Positions 35,946-43,493 of a DNA stretch of 64,000 nucleotides are shown here, piece after piece. This DNA is from DALYJJ01 sp031969915. Lineage in GTDB: Bacteria; Acidobacteriota; Terriglobia; Bryobacterales; Bryobacteraceae. A program made the translations under genes and the position numbers. Every line of letters starts with the position of its first letter. Position 1 is the stretch's first letter. The stretch covers positions 3,727 through 67,726 of the forward strand of contig DALYJJ010000013.1 of NCBI GenBank assembly GCA_031969915.1, in the 5' to 3' direction. The notes under the pieces were generated by a model. It was not told the origin of the DNA. It saw nothing but the letters and a program-made list of their open reading frames with translations, and searched no databases.

Positions 35946-36875
35946 GATCTCGCGTGCCGTGACGGCCGCGCCGCCGGCCGTCGTGAGCGGCGGCAGCGTC
36001 GCGAAGTCTATCCGCAGGTTGGCGAGACCGACCACCTTGCCCAGCGCGGGAGAGTACGCCGCGGAAAACAATTCGCCCGCTTTCTGTTCTCCCGCCAGAA
36101 GCTCTGTGCCGCCCGCCGGCACAGCGTCGCCTTCAATCGCAACGTGCGCCATCGCGCGATGCAGCAGGGCCCGCGACCGGATGCGCTCAACGATCTCCTG
36201 CCCCAGGTAGCAGCCCTTTGAAAAGTGGATCGCGTGCATCTGCCGCGTCTCCTGGGGCAGCGATTTCTCGGTCATCTCCACGCCGTAGCGCGGGCGCGCA
36301 TTCTCAAGGCGGACGATGTTCGCCGCCTCGGCGTCCGCCTCCGGAATGCCCGCGGCTTCGAGCGCACGCAGGATCGCGGCTCGCTCCTCCGCCGGCGCGA
36401 ACACGAAGAAACCCGGCTGGCCCGTCACGCCCGCGCGAGCGACCCAGCCGGCGCCCCAGGCCGAAACGCCCCACGGCGCCGCGGGAACCGGCGCGCCAAT
36501 CGAAGCCGCGGCCGCTTCCGCCGCCGGGCCCTCGACGCTCAGCGTGAAGAGCGTCTCCGTCACGTCCTCCACCGCCGCGTCGTCGGCAATGATGAAGCGG
36601 TCCAGGTGGTCGTAAATCTTGCGCGTCACCTCGGGCTCCAGATCGAGCAGCAGCGCATCCTCGAGCGCAAACAGGTTCACGTCGGCGAGAATGCGCCCCT
36701 TGTCGTTCAGGAAGAACGCGTAGAGCCCTTGCCCCGGCCCCAACTCCTGCACGTGATTCGTGGTCATGGCGTGCAGCAGCCGTCTCCGGTCCTCGCCCGT
36801 CACTCGGACCTTGCCGCGGCCGGTGAGGTCGATCCAGGCCGCCCGCTCGCGCAGCGCTTCGTATCCTTTGCTCAT
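35937..36875 (-). CDS. ygfZ: YgfZ/GcvT-like folate-binding protein
   Basis: A 312-residue protein of the YgfZ (IbaG-type Fe-S assembly) family, which supports repair or synthesis of certain iron-sulfur enzymes with tetrahydrofolate. The diagnostic KGCYLGQEIVERIRSRA motif with its conserved cysteine is present, with GCV_T-like N-terminal segments (WIDLTGRGKVRVTGEDRRR, LYAFFLNDKGRILADV). The 3' end overlaps the convergent PHP gene by nine bases. GGGAGAG just before the ATG is the ribosome-binding site. Confidence 0.9.
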   Translation of the reverse strand: MSKGYEALRERAAWIDLTGRGKVRVTGEDRRRLLHAMTTNHVQELGPGQGLYAFFLNDKGRILADVNLFALEDALLLDLEPEVTRKIYDHLDRFIIADDAAVEDVTETLFTLSVEGPAAEAAAASIGAPVPAAPWGVSAWGAGWVARAGVTGQPGFFVFAPAEERAAILRALEAAGIPEADAEAANIVRLENARPRYGVEMTEKSLPQETRQMHAIHFSKGCYLGQEIVERIRSRALLHRAMAHVAIEGDAVPAGGTELLAGEQKAGELFSAAYSPALGKVVGLANLRIDFATLPPLTTAGGAAVTAREIST

Positions 36876-36885
36876 CTCTCCCTAT

Positions 36886-36891
36886 TACAAT
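36886..36891 (+). promoter_or_regulatory. Candidate -10 TACAAT before MBL hydrolase
   Basis: TACAAT sits in the 45-base divergent gap, 29 bases before the ATG at 36921; GGGGA at 36911 is then a properly spaced ribosome-binding site. Confidence 0.4.
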
Positions 36892-36920
36892 CGAAGCGGG
36901 GCGTGCCCCTGGGGATGCAA

Positions 36921-37553
36921 ATGATTCACGAGATTCTGCCGGTGGGCATGCTCCAATGCAACTGTTCGGTCTTCGGCGACGAAACCAGCCGCGAAGCGAT
37001 CGTCGTCGATCCCGGCGATCAGATCTCCGACATCGTCGAGGTGCTCGACCGCCACGGCCTCAAAGTGAAAGCCATCGTCATCACCCACGCTCACATCGAC
37101 CACATCGGCGGGGCGGCGAAGCTCAAGAAACTCACCGGCGCTCCGGTGTGGATGAACGGCGGCGACCAGGCGCTCTACGACCACATCGAAGTGCAGGCCC
37201 AGTGGCTGGACATGGCGCCGCCGGAGACCACGGAGATCGACCAGCCCGCGCGCGACGGCGACGCTCTGCGGTTGGGCGCCTGCGATTTCCACGTGATGCA
37301 CACTCCCGGACACACCCAGGGCAGCCTCTGCGTGTACGTTCCCGAAGAACGGAAGCTGGTGGCCGGCGACACGCTGTTCCGCGACAGCATCGGGCGCACC
37401 GATCTTCCCGGCGGCGACGGCCGCGCCATCCTGCGTTCCATCAAGACCAGGCTGCTGGCCCTGCCCGAAGATACTATCGTCGTGCCCGGTCACGGCCCGA
37501 ACACGACCATCGGCCGCGAGAAGGCGCTCAATCCGTTCCTCCAGTCGCTCTAG
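36921..37553 (+). CDS. MBL-fold hydrolase, glyoxalase II-like
   Basis: A 210-residue metallo-hydrolase. The HxHxDH motif is ITHAHIDHIGG, later metal ligands are in MHTPGHTQGS, VAGDTLF and VPGHGPNTTIG, and IGRTDLPGGD is typical of the YcbL/GloB-like group. GGGGA five bases before the ATG at 36921 supports this start over ATG 36915 and GTG 36903. It probably cleaves a thioester or related bond in the cytoplasm; the physiological substrate is not known. The 3' end overlaps the convergent 90-aa gene by 26 bases. Confidence 0.88.
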   Translation: MIHEILPVGMLQCNCSVFGDETSREAIVVDPGDQISDIVEVLDRHGLKVKAIVITHAHIDHIGGAAKLKKLTGAPVWMNGGDQALYDHIEVQAQWLDMAPPETTEIDQPARDGDALRLGACDFHVMHTPGHTQGSLCVYVPEERKLVAGDTLFRDSIGRTDLPGGDGRAILRSIKTRLLALPEDTIVVPGHGPNTTIGREKALNPFLQSL

Positions 37554-37800
37554 CGCGTTTCATCTCCTCCATCGCCGAGAGCACCAGTTCCTTGGCGTCC
37601 GCGAGCCCCTTGTTGATGAGCTGAATATCCATCGCCGGCTTGCCGGGCTGCCGCGCGCTTTGGCAGTACACGCCGTGCTGGCCGACGAGCACGAGCGAGT
37701 CGGTGAGCAGATCGAGCGCGAGCGCCAGCCGCCCGCGGGCCGGCCCCATCGCGAACTCGTAGCGCTCCAGTTCCTCCTGGCGTTCCTTGTAGACAGACAT
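37528..37800 (-). CDS. Small helical protein, 90 aa, divergent from SIR2 gene
   Basis: MSVYKERQEELERYEFAMGP begins a helical protein with two predicted amphipathic helices (GRLALALDLLTDSLVLVG and INKGLADAKELVLSAMEEM) and one cysteine in HGVYCQSA. No family is recognised and no catalytic motif is present. Minus-strand TACACT lies eight bases before the ATG, giving a near-leaderless message. The promoter region is shared with the divergent SIR2 gene, and both -10 regions carry the same GCCGTACA core, so co-regulation is likely. It may be a regulator or small component of that locus, or unrelated. Confidence 0.65.
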   Translation of the reverse strand: MSVYKERQEELERYEFAMGPARGRLALALDLLTDSLVLVGQHGVYCQSARQPGKPAMDIQLINKGLADAKELVLSAMEEMKRARATGGTD

Positions 37801-37808
37801 GTGCTTCC

Positions 37809-37871
37809 AGTGTACGGCCCCGCACTTTCCGCTATTCAAACGCCTCCGGTTGCCGTACAGTAGTCCGGAGG
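37809..37871. promoter_or_regulatory. Divergent promoter region of 90-aa and SIR2 genes
   Basis: The minus strand has GCCGTACACT (37818-37809) and the plus strand GCCGTACAGT (37852-37861); each contains a -10 hexamer (TACACT, TACAGT) for its own gene, so together they form an inverted repeat with arms 41 bases apart. A second inverted pair, CCTCCGG (37843-37849) and CCGGAGG (37865-37871), straddles the plus-strand -10; the right arm contains GGAGG, which may be the SIR2 ribosome-binding site, 13 bases before the ATG. A regulator binding either repeat would affect the SIR2 promoter. Confidence 0.45.
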
Positions 37872-37884
37872 TGCGCTGCGAGGA

Positions 37885-38781
37885 ATGGAACCTCCCTACG
37901 AAGAGATCCTGGACGGGCTGCAAACTGGGACCGTGATTCCCTTCCTGGGCGCTGGAGCTTCGCTCTCTGCGCGCCAGGCCGGGCTGGCCTGGACTTCCCC
38001 GCAATGCGAGTTCCTGCCCAGCGGTGGGGAACTGGCGCAGTATCTCGATTCCCGCAGCGGGTTCCCCGTGGAGGGCTCCTACGATCTCAGCCGCATCGCG
38101 CAGTACTACGGAATGGTGGCCGGCCGCGGGCGGCTCGACAATCAGTTGCGCCAGATCTTCTCGCGCTCCTACCCCGCCGGAACTCTTCACGAGTACCTCA
38201 CCGATTTCCCGAACCTCGTCATCGTCACCACCAACTACGACCGTTTGATCGAAGAAAGCTACGAGCGCAAGAACCGCCCGTACCATACCGTGGTTTACAA
38301 CATGGCCCAGCCGGTGGTGATGTTGAAGCGCGCCGGCGGCCAGGGTTGGGAGGCGTGCGACCCGCAGCGCATGCCCATCCAGGCCGGCGAGATCCCGGTG
38401 CTCTTCAAAATGCACGGCTCGGCCATTCCGGAAGCCAGGCAGGCCGAATCCTACGTGATCACCGAAGACGACTACGTCGAGTTCCTCTCGCGGATGACCG
38501 GCGAAACCGCCATTCCGACCATCTTCGGTGAGCCGTTCCGCACCAGCAGCTTCCTGTTCCTGGGTTACGGCCTGCGCGATTGGAACCTGCGCGTCATTCT
38601 CCACCGCATCTGGAAGGGCGAGCCCCGGCGCATGACTTCCTGGGCCGTTCAGGAAAAGGCCGACGACCTCGATCAGAAGTTCTGGGAGCGCCGCGACCTC
38701 CTGATCTTTGAGATGAGCATCGCCGCCTTCCTCGACCGAATGCGCGAAACGGCCGTGCACCGAACGGGAGGACGGCCGTGA
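37885..38781 (+). CDS. SIR2-family NAD-hydrolase-like protein, putative defence effector
   Basis: A 298-residue SIR2-fold protein of the defence-associated type rather than a protein deacetylase: there is no zinc ribbon. Visible: NAD loop IPFLGAGAS (Gly22-Ser26), VTTNYDRLIE with the catalytic-position Asn117, FKMHGS with His177, and LGYGLRDWN at 227-233. Defence SIR2 domains (ThsA, DSR, Avs5, SIR2-APAZ) degrade NAD to stop infected cells. The stop overlaps the GTG of the nSTAND NTPase gene (GTGA), so the pair should be made together, with the NTPase as likely sensor. No phage or mobile genes adjoin. NADase activity is inference from conserved residues. Confidence 0.85.
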   Translation: MEPPYEEILDGLQTGTVIPFLGAGASLSARQAGLAWTSPQCEFLPSGGELAQYLDSRSGFPVEGSYDLSRIAQYYGMVAGRGRLDNQLRQIFSRSYPAGTLHEYLTDFPNLVIVTTNYDRLIEESYERKNRPYHTVVYNMAQPVVMLKRAGGQGWEACDPQRMPIQAGEIPVLFKMHGSAIPEARQAESYVITEDDYVEFLSRMTGETAIPTIFGEPFRTSSFLFLGYGLRDWNLRVILHRIWKGEPRRMTSWAVQEKADDLDQKFWERRDLLIFEMSIAAFLDRMRETAVHRTGGRP

Positions 38782-39650
38782 ACGCCGCCGCCGTCGCCGC
38801 CGCCGCGCCGGCGCGCGCCCGATGCCCGTACCTGGGCCTCATCCCCTACAGCGAAGCGGACGCCCGGTTCTTCTTCGGGCGCGATGAGGACACACGCCTC
38901 ATCGTGGCCAGCCTCTATTCGAAGCGCGTCACCACGCTCTTCGGCCCCTCCGGCGTGGGTAAGAGTTCGGTGCTGCGCGCGGGCGTGATCCGCGAACTGC
39001 ACAGCCGGATCGAGCGGACCGCCGCACGGGGCGCCAAGCCCGGGCTGCTCGTCGTCTACTTCAATCGCTGGCAAGGCGATGTCCGCGCCGAACTGTGGAA
39101 GGCCATCGCACGCGAACTGGAGCGAGTGGCCGGTCCGGGCGCGGGGCTCCGCATGCCCGGCGGGTCGCTCGGCGATGTGCTGGAAACGATCACCCGTGAG
39201 CACCGCCTCGATGTGATGCTGCTGCTCGATCAGTTCGAGGAGTACTTCCGCTACGAGACGCGCTTCGGCGAACCGGGTTCCTTCGCCGTCGAGTTCGCCG
39301 AAGCGGCGCAGCGCCGCCAGGCGCCGGTGAGCTTTCTGCTCAGTCTCCGGGAGGACTCGCTCGCCGAACTCGACCGTTTCAAGCTCCTGGTGGGCAACCT
39401 GCTCTCAAACTGGTATCGCCTGGAGCGGCTCTCCACCCAGGCCGCGCGCGAGGCGATTCGAGGACCGGTGGGACGCTACAACGAACTGCCGGAGAGCGAG
39501 CGCGAGTATGGCGGCCGGACGTGGAGCCGGCGCTCGAGGACGAAGTCGTCGGGCAGGTGGAAATGGGCCGCGTCACCGTGGGCGAGGCCGGCAAGGCCCA
39601 GGCGCGTTCCGGCGCCACGGGTGTCGAGACGCCCTATCTGCAGTTGGTGA
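38778..39650 (+). CDS. nSTAND1 NTPase, N-terminal part (frameshifted gene)
   Basis: The first part of a STAND-type ATPase. CPYLGLIPYSEADARFFFGR is the standard nSTAND1 entry sequence, Walker A is GPSGVGKSS (56-64), NRW follows at 96-98, and Walker B is LLLDQFEEYF (148-157); sensor-type LLSLREDSLAELDRF and the segment ending GPVGRYNELPE are also family-like. After about position 39505 this frame becomes basic nonsense up to the stop at 39650, while the family sequence resumes in the -1 frame (next entry). The GTG start overlaps the SIR2 stop. One base appears lost between about 39480 and 39520; sequencing error, decay or recoding are all possible. Confidence 0.8.
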   Translation: MNAAAVAAAAPARARCPYLGLIPYSEADARFFFGRDEDTRLIVASLYSKRVTTLFGPSGVGKSSVLRAGVIRELHSRIERTAARGAKPGLLVVYFNRWQGDVRAELWKAIARELERVAGPGAGLRMPGGSLGDVLETITREHRLDVMLLLDQFEEYFRYETRFGEPGSFAVEFAEAAQRRQAPVSFLLSLREDSLAELDRFKLLVGNLLSNWYRLERLSTQAAREAIRGPVGRYNELPESEREYGGRTWSRRSRTKSSGRWKWAASPWARPARPRRVPAPRVSRRPICSW

Positions 39651-40933
39651 TGGTCAAGCTGTGGGAGACGGAGATGGCCGCCGGGAGCCGCCGGCTGCGG
39701 TTGTCCACGCTCCAGCAACTCAACGGTGCGAAGGAGATCGTCCGGTCGCACGTGGACGCGGTGATGAAGGGGTTGAACGCCGCCGAGCAACAGCTCGCGG
39801 AAGACGCCTTCGATTACCTGGTCACCGACAGCGGCACGAAGATCGCCTGGCGCGCCCACGACCTGGCGGGCAAAGTCCGGCGCGCGCCCCAGGAGGTCCG
39901 GGCGTGGCTCGAGAAACTGAGCAGCGGCTCGGCCCGCGTGTTGACCCCCGTGGCCCCCTCGCCCGATCATCCCGATGAACCGCAGTACGAGATCTTTCAC
40001 GACACGCTCAGCAAGGCGGTGCTCTCCTGGCGGCGCCGGCGCGTGGAGTCGCGGCGCAGCCGGAAGCGGCTCCTCTGGGTGTCGGGCATCTGCGCAATTT
40101 GCGTGGTGGCGGGCTTGGTGTTCGCTCTGTATCAAAGCCAGTTGGCCTTACTACGCGCCAAGAGCGCGGCGGCGGCGGCCGAATCGGCGGCGGCCACCGA
40201 ACGCGCACTCCGGGCGGAGATGCAGCAGCGGCTGTTGGCCGAGGCCCTCGCGGCGGAGAAATCAGGCAACGAAAAACGAGCGGCGGAGCTGCGTGGGGAC
40301 GCCGAGCGGCTTCGTCAGGAGATTGTCAAAGCGGCCAAGGCCCCGCCCACGAAGGTTGACTACGGCAAAGAAGCGACGGACTCCGTGTGGCAGAAGACGG
40401 TGGATACCGAACGCCAACGCGCCAACCAGGCGGAAGCCCGCCTGGCCCAAGCGGAGAAGGAACTCGAACAATTCCGGCAGCGGCCCCCGCCGAGCGTCGT
40501 CGTACAGAACACCCTGCCGCCTTCCGAGCCGTCCGACACCTGGCAGACCTTCGCCTGCGCGCTGACCCGGATCTTCGTGTTCGACGACGGGACTAGCGGC
40601 ACGACGCCCTGGGAGTTCGTGGTTACGATTCACAACGAAGGCGCCCGGCCGGTCAACGCAAAGCTGAACCTCGATCTGAACGACGACAAGCCGACTCGCA
40701 TCCATGCGGTGAATCGGACCTGGCCGGTGCGGCTGGGCCGGACCTCGGCGGGCGTGCGCGTGGATATCGTGGGCACCACCCCCGACCGGCCGGAAGTCAA
40801 GGTGACCGGCATGGGCATCGTGCTCAAAGATTCCTCCGCTTACAACCGGGTCCGCGTGATCGCCGCCGAACCCTCCCACGGCAACTTTGAGTTCGAGTTC
40901 GCCTTGACGGCGCGGCCGGCTGCCGCCCGCTGA
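39521..40933 (+). CDS. nSTAND1 NTPase, C-terminal part with membrane helix, coiled coil and novel C-terminal domain
   Basis: Continuation of the STAND gene in the -1 frame; the GTG at 39521 is merely the first possible start here. Numbering from it: helical STAND part with ETPYLQLVMVKLWE (36-49) and the family-typical YEIFHDTLSKAVLSWRRRR (156-174), a membrane helix (about 184-204), an Ala/Glu/Arg-rich coiled coil (about 212-320), and a beta-rich domain of about 130 residues (WQTFACALTRIFVFDD, WEFVVTIHNEGARPV, then HGNFEFEFALTA). WD40 or TPR repeats usual at this place are absent. The intact conserved residues after the shift argue that the break is recent or artefactual. The C-terminal domain may be the sensor. 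Confidence 0.72.
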   Translation: MEPALEDEVVGQVEMGRVTVGEAGKAQARSGATGVETPYLQLVMVKLWETEMAAGSRRLRLSTLQQLNGAKEIVRSHVDAVMKGLNAAEQQLAEDAFDYLVTDSGTKIAWRAHDLAGKVRRAPQEVRAWLEKLSSGSARVLTPVAPSPDHPDEPQYEIFHDTLSKAVLSWRRRRVESRRSRKRLLWVSGICAICVVAGLVFALYQSQLALLRAKSAAAAAESAAATERALRAEMQQRLLAEALAAEKSGNEKRAAELRGDAERLRQEIVKAAKAPPTKVDYGKEATDSVWQKTVDTERQRANQAEARLAQAEKELEQFRQRPPPSVVVQNTLPPSEPSDTWQTFACALTRIFVFDDGTSGTTPWEFVVTIHNEGARPVNAKLNLDLNDDKPTRIHAVNRTWPVRLGRTSAGVRVDIVGTTPDRPEVKVTGMGIVLKDSSAYNRVRVIAAEPSHGNFEFEFALTARPAAAR

Positions 40934-40943
40934 CGCTACCCGC

Positions 40944-43493
40944 TTACAGCATCAGCCGCAGCACCATCTGCAGGACGCGCCCGTCGTTCAGCGTATTCGT
41001 AATGCGCCCGAACGACGGCGACGTGAGGTTCCGCTGCGGCTCGTCGAATTGTGGCGTGTTCGTCAGGTTGTAGGATTCCACCCGGAAGATCGTGGCTCGG
41101 TCGCCGTGCCACCGCCACGTCTTGCCCACCGCCGCGTTCAGGTTCGCGATGCCGCCCTTCCGGAAGGTGCCCCGGCCGAGGTTTCCACGATATTCTCCCG
41201 GAGTAATATAGGCGAACCGCGAGCGCGTAATGATCGAGGGCGCCGTGTCGGGGTCGCCGATGGTCCTGCCCAGGATCGACGGGTCGGTGATGTTCGGCCG
41301 GTCGCTCGGGCCGCCGTCGACGTTGCCGAAGCCCGGCGCGTCGGAGCCGATGTAGAGCGTGAGCGGCGTGCCCGACTTCAGTACGCTCGCACCGCTGATC
41401 TGCCAGCCTCCCGGCAGATCGTAGGTCCAGGTGAGCGAGAGCGCGTGCGTGGAGTCGAACAGCGACAGCCCCTTCTTGTCCTTCAGTACGTCGTACATGC
41501 TCTGGCTCCGCGCGCTGAGCAGGTCCCGGTTCGCGGCGGTGAAGGCGAAGTCCGTGCCCTCGTCGATCGCCTTGCTGAAGGTGTAGCCGAAGGTCGACGC
41601 GAAACCCCGGCGCAACGGGATGTCGAGCGATATCTGGCCCGCGTCGAAGTACGCGATGCCCGCATTCACGATCGTGCGAACGTCGTAATACCGGGGGTCC
41701 AGGCGGCGTTGGTCCACCGTGGCCGTGGTGAGCGGGATGCCCGGCACAACCTCCGCGCGGTTGTCGATGAACGCATTGAAGAGCTTGTACGACCGGCTTC
41801 CGATGTAGCCGGTTCGCAGCAGCCAGCCCTGCAGGACACGGCGCTCGAAGGAGAACGCGTGGAGGTGCGAATACGGTCCCACCAGGTCCGCCGCGAACCG
41901 GGTCGGCGTGTGCCGCGCCGCCGCGCCGTTCAGATCCACGGTCTTCAGCGGATCGATCAGGCTGGGGTTCTGCACAATCACGTAGCGAACCAGCGGCAGG
42001 TTGTTGCGGACCTGCTGGTAGGTCACCGGATTGATCCGCCCGAACGACACATTGTAGGAGGCTCGCGCGGTCCATCCGCCGCCCGGCTGCCAGGCCAGCG
42101 AAACCCGTGGACTGAGGTTGTTGCAGTCGCAGGAGTAGGGGATCGTGTCGCGCCGCTGCACTTCTTTCGGCGCCGTCTCAAAGTTGTACCGCAGGCCGAC
42201 GTACAGTTGCAGCCGCGGATGCAGGCGGTACCGGTCCGCGAAATAGGCGTCCCCGGCCCAGTTGCGGAATCCGCGCGAGAGTTCGCCGAGCGTCACTTCA
42301 TAGTTGGTCGGCGTTCCGTAGCGCACGTTCTCGATCGCCGTCCTCCCGAAGTTGTTCGTGAACTGGAAGTACCCGCGCTGGTTGTTGGTTTCGATGCCGT
42401 TCAACTGGTAGCGGAACAGGTCGCCGCCGAAAGCGTATTGGTGGCGGCCCGCCGTGCGCGTCACGCCCGCGCCGTACCGGAACGTGTTCTGCGCGCGATC
42501 GATCGGGTACTGCGAATCCGGGCCCAGTTCCTCGAATTGAAAGCCGAAGCGGATCCGCGGACCGATCGCGTTCGGCTCGGGAACCAGCGCCGTGCGGTTG
42601 CGCAGGAAGGATGCCGAGAGCGACAGCTCCGTCGACGGGCTCAGTGTGCGCCGCCACTGTGCGCGGCTGCGCAGCGTGTGCATCCCGGAGTCGGGATTCT
42701 GCCCCGCCACCAGTTGGAATGCGGAGATGCTTTGGCGGGACAGGCTCTGGAAGAGCGTGAGGCGGCCTTTCGCACCCGTCTGGCGATCCAGGCGCAGTGA
42801 GCCGTCGATCTCGTCAATCGACTGCGCTGCGTTCGTGTTCAGCGCGCGCGGATCGAAGTCCGGGCGGTTCGGCTGCACATTCGGATAAGCGGCGAAAATG
42901 CGCTCGATGAAGGCGCGCGCGGCGGGATCGGTGGTGAGCGCGGAGCGCTCCCCCGGCAGCGGGATCAGCACATTCCCGTTCACCATGCCGCGGATCTTCC
43001 GCTGCGCGCCGGTGAAGGTAACCGCGCCGAGTCTTGGGACCAAGCCCGTGGCCCGGCCTCCATACACGTTGCGCCGCGAGGGCATCACGCCGCCCACCTG
43101 GAAATACGTGCGGGCGTTGAAAACGCTGTTCTGGTGCTGCGCGAAGAGTTCGCCGCGCCACGCGGACGGATCGGGCAACGGCCCCAGCATCAGGCGCTCC
43201 GCCGCCGGCCGACCGTGCTCGGCCGCGAACCAGGAAGTATCGGCGGCAGCTTCGCCGACCAGCGTGGTGGTGGTCCCCAGGCGCACGTTGGCTTCTTTGA
43301 TCGCGTCGTTGTCAATCTGATAGACCGCGACGTTCTCATTCCGTTGCGCGGCCGCGCTCATGCGCCCGGGCCTCGCCGCGGCGGCCGCCGGCTTGGGGGC
43401 GGTGGGCGCGGGCGCCGGCGCGCGCGACGGACCGTCCTGCGCGGCGCACGGGAGTGCGGCGAGCAACAACAACAGGAGGAACCGCCGCGTCAC
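40944..43493 (-). CDS. Oar-like TonB-dependent outer membrane protein
   Basis: An 849-residue exported barrel protein. Signal peptide (TRRFLLLLLLAALPCAAQ), a Pro/Ala-rich linker of about 30 residues, then the Oar-type region (GELFAQHQNSVFNARTYFQ, IRGMVNGNVLIPLP, ALNTNAAQSIDEIDGSLRLD) and a long barrel ending DGRVLQMVLRLML. Most relatives carry a carboxypeptidase-regulatory Ig domain and a full plug at the N-terminus; both seem missing or reduced here. Its ATG overlaps the stop of the TPR gene by four bases (ATGA). Substrate is unknown. Complete at the 3' end, 10 bases from the convergent STAND gene. Confidence 0.85.
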   Translation of the reverse strand: MTRRFLLLLLLAALPCAAQDGPSRAPAPAPTAPKPAAAAARPGRMSAAAQRNENVAVYQIDNDAIKEANVRLGTTTTLVGEAAADTSWFAAEHGRPAAERLMLGPLPDPSAWRGELFAQHQNSVFNARTYFQVGGVMPSRRNVYGGRATGLVPRLGAVTFTGAQRKIRGMVNGNVLIPLPGERSALTTDPAARAFIERIFAAYPNVQPNRPDFDPRALNTNAAQSIDEIDGSLRLDRQTGAKGRLTLFQSLSRQSISAFQLVAGQNPDSGMHTLRSRAQWRRTLSPSTELSLSASFLRNRTALVPEPNAIGPRIRFGFQFEELGPDSQYPIDRAQNTFRYGAGVTRTAGRHQYAFGGDLFRYQLNGIETNNQRGYFQFTNNFGRTAIENVRYGTPTNYEVTLGELSRGFRNWAGDAYFADRYRLHPRLQLYVGLRYNFETAPKEVQRRDTIPYSCDCNNLSPRVSLAWQPGGGWTARASYNVSFGRINPVTYQQVRNNLPLVRYVIVQNPSLIDPLKTVDLNGAAARHTPTRFAADLVGPYSHLHAFSFERRVLQGWLLRTGYIGSRSYKLFNAFIDNRAEVVPGIPLTTATVDQRRLDPRYYDVRTIVNAGIAYFDAGQISLDIPLRRGFASTFGYTFSKAIDEGTDFAFTAANRDLLSARSQSMYDVLKDKKGLSLFDSTHALSLTWTYDLPGGWQISGASVLKSGTPLTLYIGSDAPGFGNVDGGPSDRPNITDPSILGRTIGDPDTAPSIITRSRFAYITPGEYRGNLGRGTFRKGGIANLNAAVGKTWRWHGDRATIFRVESYNLTNTPQFDEPQRNLTSPSFGRITNTLNDGRVLQMVLRLML

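Noticed and set aside
37811..37871. Possible H-type pseudoknot or RNA switch from interleaved repeats (TGTACGGC/GCCGTACA and CCTCCGG/CCGGAGG)
   Set aside because: The first pair is explained by two divergent -10 regions, and if the plus -10 at 37856 is used the SIR2 mRNA begins near 37868, after most of the arms, so the structure could not form in that RNA.
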